Assembly: GCA_014116815.1 (NCBI GenBank)
Contig: JACGYV010000003.1
Coordinates: 1 to 64,000 of the forward strand
Length of the DNA stretch: 64,000 nucleotides
Origin: Holosporaceae bacterium 'Namur'
Lineage (GTDB): Bacteria; Pseudomonadota; Alphaproteobacteria; Rickettsiales; Midichloriaceae
Reading direction: 5' to 3'
Shown here piece after piece: positions 56,203 through 63,796 of this stretch. The first letter of the stretch is position 1. Every line of letters starts with the position of its first letter. The position numbers were made by a program, and so were the translations under genes. The notes under the pieces are model-generated. The model was not told where the DNA came from and did not search any database. It saw only the letters and a list, made by a program, of their open reading frames with translations.

Positions 56203-56844
56203 ATGAAAAAAATTTTCTTTTTGGGCTTAAGCTTTAGCCTTTTCGCCGCGCAAGCAAATGCTGATGATTTTTACCTCTCACTAAGCGGTGTAGTTGGGAA
56301 GAATAGAGATAAAATTACTAATTCTAAAAAAAGTGGTAGAATTTCAATTACCTCGGAAGGCGGGGAACTAGGGGTAGGTACTTATCTTACTCCTGATTTT
56401 AGGGGCGAACTTAGTCTCGGGTATTTAGTTGGTAAAAAGAATTATACCGACAAAGAGTATGGAATAGTTGAACATTTAAAATTAAAGCATGAATCATATT
56501 CCATATTACTAAACAGCTATTATGATTTTAACAATCATACGATGGCTGTACCCTATATAATGGCAGGATTAGGTTATGTAAATAATAAAATAAATGCTAA
56601 ATATTCGGAATATATTTTTGCTAATACTTTAATAGATCAAGATAAAAATTCAGGTTCTAAAAAAAGTTTTGCTTGGCAGTTGGGTGCGGGAATTGATATG
56701 AAAGCAGCAAATGATATAAAAATCGGATTAGGCTATAGGTTTAGAGATACAGGAAGTTCTTCATTTAGACTTAAGGAAAATGCTATAACTGTAAAGCGTG
56801 AACCTTATCACTTACTCCTAGCCAACGTTAAAATGGATTTCTAA
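56203..56844 (+). CDS. outer-membrane beta-barrel protein, paralogue 2
   Basis: 213 residues. Signal peptide to about residue 20 (FFLGLSFSLFAAQANA, then DDFY). Strand pattern matches paralogue 1: LSLSGVVGK, LGVGTYLTPDFRGELSLGYLVG, SILLNSYYDF, VPYIMAGLGYVNNKI, FAWQLGAGIDMKA, IKIGLGYRFRDTGSS, and the ending LLLANVKMDF with terminal Phe. Loops differ strongly from the other two copies, as expected of surface-exposed parts. Own promoter; terminator at 56866. Confidence 0.88.
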   Translation: MKKIFFLGLSFSLFAAQANADDFYLSLSGVVGKNRDKITNSKKSGRISITSEGGELGVGTYLTPDFRGELSLGYLVGKKNYTDKEYGIVEHLKLKHESYSILLNSYYDFNNHTMAVPYIMAGLGYVNNKINAKYSEYIFANTLIDQDKNSGSKKSFAWQLGAGIDMKAANDIKIGLGYRFRDTGSSSFRLKENAITVKREPYHLLLANVKMDF

Positions 56845-56865
56845 ATCCAACCCGCTAAACTATGT

Positions 56866-56904
56866 AAAGTCGGTTTATTAATTTAAAGTAAACCGACTTT
56901 TTTT
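56866..56904 (+). terminator. intrinsic terminator after OMP paralogue 2
   Basis: Perfect 12-bp stem: AAAGTCGGTTTA (56866-56877) with TAAACCGACTTT (56889-56900), then a T run. Confidence 0.85.
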
Positions 56905-56937
56905 CTAAAAATACCTCACGACCACTCAAACAAAAAA

Positions 56938-56966
56938 TTGCAATAATATTTCATTTTATGTATAAC
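56938..56966 (+). promoter_or_regulatory. sigma70-type promoter of OMP paralogue 3
   Basis: -35 TTGCAA at 56938-56943, 17-base spacer, -10 TATAAC at 56961-56966, AGGA ahead of the ATG at 57002. Confidence 0.6.
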
Positions 56967-57001
56967 CTATTATGCAACATACATATTTTTAGGATAACAT
57001 A

Positions 57002-57610
57002 ATGAAGAAAGTTTTATTAATAGCTACAGCATTAAGTACAATTGCGGCAAATGCGAACGCTGATGACTGGTATGGTTTAATTAATCTCGGCATGGGTAAA
57101 GGTAAACCCAAAATCGAGGGCACTACAGGCAAGATGAAAAGCTCATCTCCCATTGCGGGAGATATTGCACTAGGTACCTATTTAAACCCTAATATCAGAT
57201 CTGAATTAGCGTTTTCATTACATAGTCACAAATCCAAAAATAAAGATATCGGTTTACAAGTTAAGGAATCAGGCATGGGTGGGATGTTAAATTTCTATTA
57301 TGATCTGTACCCTACCGATAAATTCACACCTTATTTTGTAGCCGGAATGGGTTATTTTAAAAATAAGTTTAAAATCACCGGGACAAACGTAGTAGAGAGA
57401 ACTAAGCCTAAGTCGAAAGGTAGTTTCGGCTATCAGGCAGGTCTTGGGGTTGATTTCAATTTTGATGTTACCAAGGTAGGCTTAGGCTATAGATTCCGTT
57501 CTTTCGGAATGAGCAAATCGGGTGCAGATTATTCGCTCAACGGAACTAATTTAAAAGTTGAACCAAAAGCAAGCCATATGCTGGTTTTAGGTGCAAGATA
57601 CGATTTTTAA
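57002..57610 (+). CDS. outer-membrane beta-barrel protein, paralogue 3
   Basis: 202 residues. Signal peptide 1-20 (KKVLLIATALSTIAANANA, then DDWY). Strand motifs correspond to the other two copies: LGMGKGKPKIEG, IALGTYLNPNIRSELAFSL, GMLNFYYDLYP, TPYFVAGMGYFKNKF, FGYQAGLGVDFNF, KVGLGYRFRSFGMS, ending MLVLGARYDF. Repeat element copy C begins 10 bases after its stop. Confidence 0.88.
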   Translation: MKKVLLIATALSTIAANANADDWYGLINLGMGKGKPKIEGTTGKMKSSSPIAGDIALGTYLNPNIRSELAFSLHSHKSKNKDIGLQVKESGMGGMLNFYYDLYPTDKFTPYFVAGMGYFKNKFKITGTNVVERTKPKSKGSFGYQAGLGVDFNFDVTKVGLGYRFRSFGMSKSGADYSLNGTNLKVEPKASHMLVLGARYDF

Positions 57611-57620
57611 TTATCACGTA

Positions 57621-57844
57621 TTAAGTTGAATATCCTACAAATAGAGAGAGTAGTTGAACTATAAAAAAATTAAACTAAGTTTGCGTATAAATGACTATGC
57701 CATTTATACGAGCACGCGCCATAAATGGAGGCAAGGCGCATGCTTCTTACTATTCTTATTATCTAATTTTTCAGTTATAGGCTATATAATCATATTAAAC
57801 TTTACTTATTCTATGTAAATAAACGGGTTAGATATCCAACTTAA
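57621..57844 (+). mobile_element. miniature inverted-repeat element, copy C (best ends)
   Basis: 224 bases. The left end TTAAGTTGAATATCCTAC and the inward-read right end TTAAGTTGGATATCTAAC match at 15 of 18 positions. The first internal hairpin is perfect: CGTATAAATG with CATTTATACG. In copy B the second pair of this stem is A-T instead of G-C, a paired change. The second hairpin is AGCACGCGCC with GGCGCATGCT (one mismatch). No coding frame. No clear target-site duplication. Lies between OMP paralogue 3 and the NDUFS4-like gene. Confidence 0.8.
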
Positions 57845-57914
57845 TTTACTATGATCGAATGTTAAGATTCTTCTTGTTTACATGAGGGAAAATTTTTCAA
57901 CAGTAATGAGAACA

Positions 57915-57949
57915 AAAACAGGCCTATCCGGAAATAATAGGCCTGTTTT
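57915..57949 (-). terminator. bidirectional intrinsic terminator
   Basis: Perfect 13-bp stem: AAAACAGGCCTAT (57915-57927) with ATAGGCCTGTTTT (57937-57949), nine-base loop. On the reverse strand it lies 18 bases past the NDUFS4-like stop and has T residues at its foot, so it serves that gene; on the forward strand it could stop read-through from the OMP locus. Confidence 0.8.
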
Positions 57950-57966
57950 ACCTTTAAAACTAACCT

Positions 57967-58275
57967 TTATACATTCTCTATTAAAGGATGGTATTTGTAG
58001 TTATCAACATAAGGCCTCGGCTTCTTCTTTTTCGGCTCATTCGGCTCTTCCAGTTTAAACTCAATGTTATGTTTACTTGCATAAACGATTGCTTCTTCTT
58101 TGCTATTAAAATGTAAACTAACTTCATTAGCCATCATATCTTCGGCACCCGTCCAACCCATGATAGGGTCAATAAAGCGCGAGTTTTGCGGTATAAACTC
58201 TAATATCCACTCCTTAGTTCTCTGCACCCCCGATTGCATTGCAGTTCGACATGGCTTATAAATTCTTGCAGTCAT
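57967..58275 (-). CDS. NDUFS4-family complex I accessory subunit
   Basis: 102 residues. The family (ETC complex I subunit, mitochondrial 18-kDa/NDUFS4) is recognised by ARIYKPCRTAMQSGVQRTKEWILEF, then FIDPIMGWTGAEDM, SLHFNSKEEAIVYASKH and the Lys/Pro-rich tail with RPYVDNYKY. It stabilises the electron-input arm of complex I near NuoG. Found in mitochondria and alphaproteobacteria. Monocistronic, about 35 kb from nuoG in this window, and divergent from xseB. Confidence 0.92.
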   Translation of the reverse strand: MTARIYKPCRTAMQSGVQRTKEWILEFIPQNSRFIDPIMGWTGAEDMMANEVSLHFNSKEEAIVYASKHNIEFKLEEPNEPKKKKPRPYVDNYKYHPLIENV

Positions 58276-58340
58276 AACATTATTTCACTATTTTAACTTT
58301 TATTAATAACTAACATATCTAAAATAAGGTTTCAAATAAT

Positions 58341-58601
58341 ATGGCTGAAATTAAGAAAAAATCCGTAGAGAAACTTTCTTTCGAGGAAGCATTAACTGAG
58401 CTTGAATCAATTGTAAAAAACCTTGAAACGGGAAGTGTTGAGCTTGATAATGCAATTGAGCTTTACCAAAGGGGACTTGAACTAAAGCAGCATTGCAGCA
58501 CCAGGCTCGATCAGGCTAAATTAAAAGTCGATAAAGTTATCCATGAAAAAGGCGCGGCTAAGGAAATAGAACCTTCTAATTTGAATGCTTTTTATGAATA
58601 A
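58341..58601 (+). CDS. xseB: exodeoxyribonuclease VII small subunit
   Basis: 86 residues: LSFEEALTELESIVKNLETGSVELDNAIELYQRGLELKQHC is the XseB helical pair, followed by LDQAKLKVDKV. With XseA (not in the window) it degrades single-stranded DNA. Ends 2 bases before the stop of the convergent glycosyltransferase. Confidence 0.94.
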   Translation: MAEIKKKSVEKLSFEEALTELESIVKNLETGSVELDNAIELYQRGLELKQHCSTRLDQAKLKVDKVIHEKGAAKEIEPSNLNAFYE

Positions 58602-58603
58602 AG

Positions 58604-60811
58604 TTATTTAAATAAATATCTAAGCGGCCTTAAAAATATAAACCTGGAGTCCTCAAAGAAATTATGCGGATTATTAATTAATTTCCGAAGCCTTCTGACT
58701 ATAACAAATCTTCTTTCCGTATTATTTCTCATAATAGGCCTTCCTATAAGCCCGGTTCCTTGCCTTAATTTATAATCCGTACTAAATCGGTAGCGATCAA
58801 ATAAAACCGACTTATTATCTATCTTTACGGTACGAATAGGATTATATATGTATTTTGTTTTACCTATGTTATTTATTTGATAAAAATTAATCTCACTGGT
58901 AATAGTCATTTTTGATTCTAAAGACCAATCAATTACTTTGGTTGTAAAATTACCGAAAGAATAAAAGTCATTAATTAAATAACTCAGGAATCTGAATATT
59001 CTTTCCTTATCAGGAACAAATAAATTATTTAAATGCGAAATTACCTCTTGCTGATTTTTTACCCTCCTGTTAAATGCATCATGGGCATAAAAAGCTTCCC
59101 CCGTATATAACACCGGCTTCTCCCAAAGCATGGAAAGCACACCTACCCCCGAGTTTATGAGAAGGATGCAGTCCGCAATATTAAGCAGATCTTTTATATT
59201 ATAATCATCCGCTTCAATTCCCCCTGCAACCTCATAACCTTCTTTAGTTAAAGGATGCTTTTTATAAACCAGCACCCAATTCTTCGGCAAGCTCTTTGCA
59301 ACGCTTCTAACTAACTCCACGAATTCAGCATAAGTTTTGATATATATCCCGCAGAAGAACTTGATTACCGTATCGGAAGGAGTTTGAAACGGAACAAATA
59401 AAACTTTCTTGCCTGGGTTAATCTTAAGTTGCCGTAATAATTTATTTGTCGCTATTCTTTCGGACTGATCCTCCAAAGCTGCATCATTACTTTTTTCTTC
59501 GCTTATATAATTTAATACCGCTTCCCTCTTTTCTTCACTTATTTCAAAATCCCAATTTTCCGAATTATAGCTTTTGCTATCCGCGTTAAACCCATTTCTA
59601 TCAAAAAACATTGAGTTAGGAAGCGCCCCCCGTTCAATCACGAAGTATTCGACTTTTCTCTCACGTAAAAAATTATAAATTTTTAGCCTTATCTCATTAG
59701 AATAAGGGTTTTGTAATATTACTCTATTAATATTATTGTCTTTTAAATATTCTTCTAAGTAGCTGATATCCTTAAATCTCTCTTCTTCCTCATAAAATAT
59801 TTTACCATATCTGGGGAGCACTTCGCGATTATATATCGCCGGATGAGTTAGGGTAAAAATTAGACTGTTGCCTTGAGAAAGATCTGGTAGCGGTTCAGGC
59901 TCTTCTTTTCGTTCTATATAACTCTTTAGCAGCTTATTAAACAATACTCTATTCTTTTGCTTCCGCTTCATATAAGAAGATGAATTATTTACCTCATGCC
60001 ATATATGAAAAAGTGAAATACCTTTAGCAAAAGTTATGTCCCCGTATAACCTTATTAAGCTCTTAAACCCGTTATATTCCACTACATCCCGACAATTTTT
60101 ATAGTCTTGCAGAAAATTTTGCGGCAGCGGAAAGTGCTTAGCCCTATGCGCAAGCCTACAGGTAAATTCCAGATCCTCAAAACCCCAACCGGCAAATTCT
60201 TCATTATTTCCTCCCCTTGATAGGTAATATTCCCGGTTAAAAATTTGTACTGAAGTGCCGGTGGAAAACTTTTCAACTACTTCTTCGTTATTTATTAAAA
60301 AGTGTTGTAAAAATTGCTTTCTTCTTGCGGTGCGCTCCGTTTTAAAAAATAACTCGCTACCGTGCTTGGTAAGGTAGATCACTCCGAAACCGATAAAATC
60401 CCTTACATTATTTTCTAAATCATTGAACTTAATTTCTTCTAAAGCATCTTGGTAAAACCCATCATATACCACAAGATCTATATCCATAAACATTATAAAA
60501 GGTGATAAACCGTACATTGCACCGTAGTTTCTTGCTCTTGCCGCTGAAAACAACAGGTCATCGCTATCTAAACGCATATAGGATATACCTAACTCCTTGC
60601 AAATGTTTGCAGCTTGCTCGCTGATATCAAGTTCAGTGCAATCATCTACCAATAGAAAATCTATATTATTCGGTAAATTTCTATCTAACTTACAAAAAGA
60701 TATTCTTTCCAGTATATCTTCTCTTTGATTAGTGTATTTAAAAGGAATAATCACGGTTAAATCCGCATTATTTCTTAAACCTAAAGGCTTAATTCCAACT
60801 ATGTCTTCCAT
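58604..60811 (-). CDS. two-domain capsule polysaccharide glycosyltransferase
   Basis: 735 residues. Residues about 15-270 are a GT2/chondroitin-synthase-like domain: LTVIIPFKYTNQREDILER, LLVDDCTELD, a DID metal site in FIMFMDIDLVVYDGF, and GGNNEEFAGWGFEDLEFTCRLA (WGFED motif). From about 290 comes a linker, and about 470-640 is a Capsule_synth-like domain with KVLFVPFQTPSDTVI, LVYKKHP and INSGVGVLSMLWEKPVLYTG. So one protein combines a sugar transferase and a KpsS/KpsC-like unit. No membrane helix. Product probably a cell-surface polysaccharide; exact sugar unknown. Convergent with xseB. Confidence 0.85.
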   Translation of the reverse strand: MEDIVGIKPLGLRNNADLTVIIPFKYTNQREDILERISFCKLDRNLPNNIDFLLVDDCTELDISEQAANICKELGISYMRLDSDDLLFSAARARNYGAMYGLSPFIMFMDIDLVVYDGFYQDALEEIKFNDLENNVRDFIGFGVIYLTKHGSELFFKTERTARRKQFLQHFLINNEEVVEKFSTGTSVQIFNREYYLSRGGNNEEFAGWGFEDLEFTCRLAHRAKHFPLPQNFLQDYKNCRDVVEYNGFKSLIRLYGDITFAKGISLFHIWHEVNNSSSYMKRKQKNRVLFNKLLKSYIERKEEPEPLPDLSQGNSLIFTLTHPAIYNREVLPRYGKIFYEEEERFKDISYLEEYLKDNNINRVILQNPYSNEIRLKIYNFLRERKVEYFVIERGALPNSMFFDRNGFNADSKSYNSENWDFEISEEKREAVLNYISEEKSNDAALEDQSERIATNKLLRQLKINPGKKVLFVPFQTPSDTVIKFFCGIYIKTYAEFVELVRSVAKSLPKNWVLVYKKHPLTKEGYEVAGGIEADDYNIKDLLNIADCILLINSGVGVLSMLWEKPVLYTGEAFYAHDAFNRRVKNQQEVISHLNNLFVPDKERIFRFLSYLINDFYSFGNFTTKVIDWSLESKMTITSEINFYQINNIGKTKYIYNPIRTVKIDNKSVLFDRYRFSTDYKLRQGTGLIGRPIMRNNTERRFVIVRRLRKLINNPHNFFEDSRFIFLRPLRYLFK

Positions 60812-61019
60812 TGGTAAATATTAATTTATCAGTCTATATTGCGCCCGAGTATACAACAAATTTCGCTACATGCATTAATGTTTATATAATTCTTTTCTTA
60901 TTAAATAACAGTTTATTGCAGGATAACTTAATTTAACTTCCTAATATTTCATGTATTGAAGGTTGATTGCTTTTTATTTCTCTGATAAAAGCTTTATATA
61001 ATTAAGAAAATTGAAAAAA

Positions 61020-61637
61020 ATGATAAAAAATTTTCTCTTTGCAGTATTTAGCCAGGTAATTAATATTTTGTTAATATTTAATTGTAATGCTGACACATTT
61101 AATCAGCCGGAAAAAAATGCGAATATTCAATTTATTAAGTCACGTGCTATTTTACCTAATCACACCTCTCATGGCCCTTCGGTTATTAACAGCGCTTATA
61201 TCGAAAACACCGCTCAAATTTTCGGGCATTTTACCGCAGAAGACGCTTTCTTTAATAAATTGATAGTTTACGGATTTCTTAATATCTCAAATTCACAAAT
61301 TAAAGAAGCCTATATATACGGCTCCGCCAAAATTAATAACTCCAACTTCATTAATAAGCTTACCGTGTTTGGAACCATGATTGCCAAGCATTCTACATTT
61401 AAGAATATCAGCACTAATGCCAAAAAAATATTCATTGAAGATTCTAAAATTGAAAATCTTGAAGTTATAGCAGATGCGGATCCGTCTATCCCGCAAATTC
61501 TATACTTAGATAAAAAAGTAAATATAGGAAGCATAGAATTTAAATCAGGGAAAGGTATAATTATATCCTCATCCAGAGATATTAATCTTGATCAGATCAA
61601 AATAATAGGTGCGGTAGTTAAAGAGAATTATTTATAA
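61020..61637 (+). CDS. secreted beta-helix protein, bactofilin-like
   Basis: I start at ATG 61020 (205 residues); the frame is open 9 bases upstream to a TTG. N-terminal signal peptide, about 25 residues (NFLFAVFSQVINILLIFNCNA). The rest is a run of six to seven hydrophobic rungs with spaced Gly and Asn: AYIENTAQIFGHFTAEDAFF, LIVYGFLNISNSQIKEAYIYG, KLTVFGTMIAKHSTFKNIS, VNIGSIEFKSGKGIIIS. This is the layout of bactofilin-type polymerising beta-helices, which are normally cytoplasmic; an exported version is unusual. No exact family. Monocistronic. Confidence 0.6.
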   Translation: MIKNFLFAVFSQVINILLIFNCNADTFNQPEKNANIQFIKSRAILPNHTSHGPSVINSAYIENTAQIFGHFTAEDAFFNKLIVYGFLNISNSQIKEAYIYGSAKINNSNFINKLTVFGTMIAKHSTFKNISTNAKKIFIEDSKIENLEVIADADPSIPQILYLDKKVNIGSIEFKSGKGIIISSSRDINLDQIKIIGAVVKENYL

Positions 61638-61649
61638 ATTCACCACTCT

Positions 61650-62057
61650 TTAAGCAAAGCGCTGCTTAATTGAACTAATGATCAGCTCAATCTCTGAATT
61701 TGTATATTCTTTTTTCGGTAGGTTATTTCTCCATACTGGATTAGGGTATAACGGGTCATCTTTATAGCGCAAAATAATATGGATATGTAACTGCTCAACT
61801 ATATTACCGATAGCAGCAATATTAAGCTTATAAGGAGAATAGCTTTGCTTTAAAAACTCCGATATTTTACAAATCTCTCTAAAGAGTAAAATTCTCTCCT
61901 CTTCATTTAAATCAATAATTTCTCTCAATCCATCTACTCTCGGCACTAAAACAAACCATTTGAAGTTAGCATCTTTTATAAGAAGCAATCTTGAAAGAGA
62001 AAAATCATGAATAAATATAGTATCTTCATTTAGCTTAGGGTGAAGCTCAAAATTCAT
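61650..62057 (-). CDS. HIT-family nucleotide-binding protein
   Basis: 135 residues. Catalytic motif QLHIHIILR at about 90-98, followed by YKDDPLYPNPVW, the form typical of the proteobacterial HIT group. FKWFVLVPRVDGLREI lies upstream as in related proteins. HIT enzymes cleave nucleotide phosphoramidates or dinucleotides; the substrate is not known here. Its start overlaps the ELM1-like stop by 4 bases. Confidence 0.9.
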   Translation of the reverse strand: MNFELHPKLNEDTIFIHDFSLSRLLLIKDANFKWFVLVPRVDGLREIIDLNEEERILLFREICKISEFLKQSYSPYKLNIAAIGNIVEQLHIHIILRYKDDPLYPNPVWRNNLPKKEYTNSEIELIISSIKQRFA

Positions 62058-63025
62058 AAGTGCAGCCTCTGTTTTATATTTTCAATCAGGATTTGAGTAT
62101 AATTATGTTTTAAAGGAGTAAAAGGTTCAAATTCATTACTTATAGGAACAGCTAAACCGACTTTAAATAAATGCTTTACAAAAGCCGTATGCTTACTGCT
62201 TAACATACTTCTCGGAGCATAAATGAATACCGGCTTACCGAGAGAACACGCTTCACTGCACATAGAAATTGAATCACCGGTTACTAATATTGCTTCAGCA
62301 TTACTGAGAAACGCCTTATAAGGATTATTTGCATATTTTTCGGGCTCATATAAAAAATAACTTGCTTCGGTCTTCTCTAAGGCCTGTTTAAGCTTTCCAA
62401 CTAATGCAACAGGAGTTCTTCTGCTTGAGGTGATAAGTAAACTTCCCGAATAATTTTCGGCAATATTCGTAACATTATTAATAAACTCGGTAATATGTTT
62501 TTCTTTAAATTTACATTTTTTTGAATTCCCGCCGATTAGTACCGCCAGATACGGTTGCTTATATTCAACTAAAACAGCTTGCCATTTTAAGCTTTCCTGC
62601 TCAAGCTCGGAAGGAGAAAAAAATGAAAGAGCGAGCGGAGTAAAAATCACATTATCGGGATATGAAATAAATGGCTTCCTATCATGCTCGGGTAAAATTA
62701 CCAGATCAAAAAGCTTATAATTCTTTTGTGATCCTAAAATTTGAATGATTTTAGTACTTCTATTTTTATCCTTTAAAGCCAGCGCAATACTTGCAGCTCT
62801 TCGCCCTGCACATATTATTATATCCGGCTTACCTTGAATTAAATGCTCGGCGCTTTTCTTATTGAGTATTCCAAATCCGTTTTTAAAGAAGAACGGCAAA
62901 GCAGCAAGCTTATTATACTCTAAGCGCTTTTCTTCATAATCAAATCCTAATAATTTAGCTAAGGCGATTGCCTGATTCGAGTTGCCTGCTCTATCATCCG
63001 TCAGCACAAAAACTTTTAGCGACAT
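62054..63025 (-). CDS. ELM1-family (DUF1022) GT-B-fold protein
   Basis: 323 residues. VFVLTDDRAGNSNQAIALAKLLG at the N-terminus, PDIIICAGRRAASIALAL, YLAVLIGGNSKKC and VTGDSISMCSEACSLGKPVFIYAP match the family named after plant mitochondrial fission factor ELM1. Bacterial members have a GT-B glycosyltransferase-like fold and often lie near LPS/lipid genes; their reaction is not established. Coupled to the HIT gene. The promoter/leader holds a 12-base tandem repeat. Confidence 0.85.
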   Translation of the reverse strand: MSLKVFVLTDDRAGNSNQAIALAKLLGFDYEEKRLEYNKLAALPFFFKNGFGILNKKSAEHLIQGKPDIIICAGRRAASIALALKDKNRSTKIIQILGSQKNYKLFDLVILPEHDRKPFISYPDNVIFTPLALSFFSPSELEQESLKWQAVLVEYKQPYLAVLIGGNSKKCKFKEKHITEFINNVTNIAENYSGSLLITSSRRTPVALVGKLKQALEKTEASYFLYEPEKYANNPYKAFLSNAEAILVTGDSISMCSEACSLGKPVFIYAPRSMLSSKHTAFVKHLFKVGLAVPISNEFEPFTPLKHNYTQILIENIKQRLHL

Positions 63026-63061
63026 ATTTCACTACACATTTCACTACACATCTCACTACAC
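63026..63061. repeat. tandem repeat, 12 bases x 3
   Basis: ATTTCACTACAC, ATTTCACTACAC, ATCTCACTACAC, one base before the reverse-strand ATG of the ELM1-like gene. The third unit has one change; a partial fourth (ATTC) follows. It forms the leader of that gene and part of the divergent promoter shared with rpmB. Confidence 0.8.
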
Positions 63062-63140
63062 ATTCTGCTTGCAGTTTACAAAAAAATTTGCTACAAACCA
63101 ACTAAATAAATTTGATATTTTACAAGTAAGGTTAATTAAT

Positions 63141-63440
63141 ATGTCTAGAAGATGCGAGTTAAATTTAGAAAAAGCAGTAATGAGCGGTAACAACGTTTCT
63201 CACTCAAACAGAAAAACCAGAAGAAGATTTCTACCCAATATTCAGACTTTTTCTTTACTAAGCGACGCACTCGGTACTTTTATTCGCTTTGATGCTGCTC
63301 CCAGCACTATCAGATCTGTTGAACATAATAACGGTGTTGATAATTATTTGCTCAAAACCAGCCCTTCAAACTTAGGTAAAAAAGCTAAAGCACTTAGAAA
63401 AAAAATAATTGAAGTTTTAAAAGCTAAGCAAGCCGGCTAA
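63141..63440 (+). CDS. rpmB: 50S ribosomal protein L28
   Basis: 99 residues from ATG 63141 (the open frame runs further left, but the upstream part translates the tandem repeat and is not L28). SRRCELNLEKAVMSGNNVSHSNRKTRRRFLPNIQ is diagnostic, with RSVEHNNGVDNYLL in the second half and a basic C-terminal helix. No zinc-binding CxxC pair. Followed by a strong terminator. Confidence 0.96.
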   Translation: MSRRCELNLEKAVMSGNNVSHSNRKTRRRFLPNIQTFSLLSDALGTFIRFDAAPSTIRSVEHNNGVDNYLLKTSPSNLGKKAKALRKKIIEVLKAKQAG

Positions 63441-63466
63441 ATTTAAAATATTATACCATCTAAAAG

Positions 63467-63502
63467 AAAAGCAGCCCTTAAACCAAGGTGTTGCTTTTTT
63501 TT
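63467..63502 (+). terminator. intrinsic terminator after rpmB
   Basis: AAAAGCA and CCTT pair with AAGG and TGCTTTT across a small internal loop, followed by ten or more T. Confidence 0.8.
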
Positions 63503-63796
63503 TTGCTTATTATTCTTTCTTTCTAATCTTTTTATAAAGGCCATTTATTTATATAATATTCTACTAATAAAATTAATTTAGTTTAATGCGCTGTATTGCT
63601 ACTAAATATAGCCGATTTCTTATATATTAATTAGCTTCTTGAGTTGATAACTCTACTATATAATTAATTGCCTAAAAAACTAAATGTATAGCGAATATAA
63701 AGATGTAATATAAAATATAACTTTAAAATAAATACAGTTAATAAAGAAACCAATGAATGTTAAAATATTTAATATTAAATAAAAATTGATAAAAAA
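63503..63796. other. 294-base AT-rich gap
   Basis: Nothing coding is seen. Very AT-rich, with several TATAAT-like hexamers, so promoters cannot be chosen by eye. It probably holds the promoter of the ankyrin-repeat gene. Confidence 0.4.

Noticed and set aside
63026..63061. CRISPR-like repeat
   Set aside because: The units are 12 bases, directly adjacent, without spacers.
62982..63140. N-terminal extension of rpmB to the first ATG of the frame
   Set aside because: The extension translates the tandem repeat (HYTFHYTSHYTF) and overlaps the ELM1-like gene; L28 starts at 63141.
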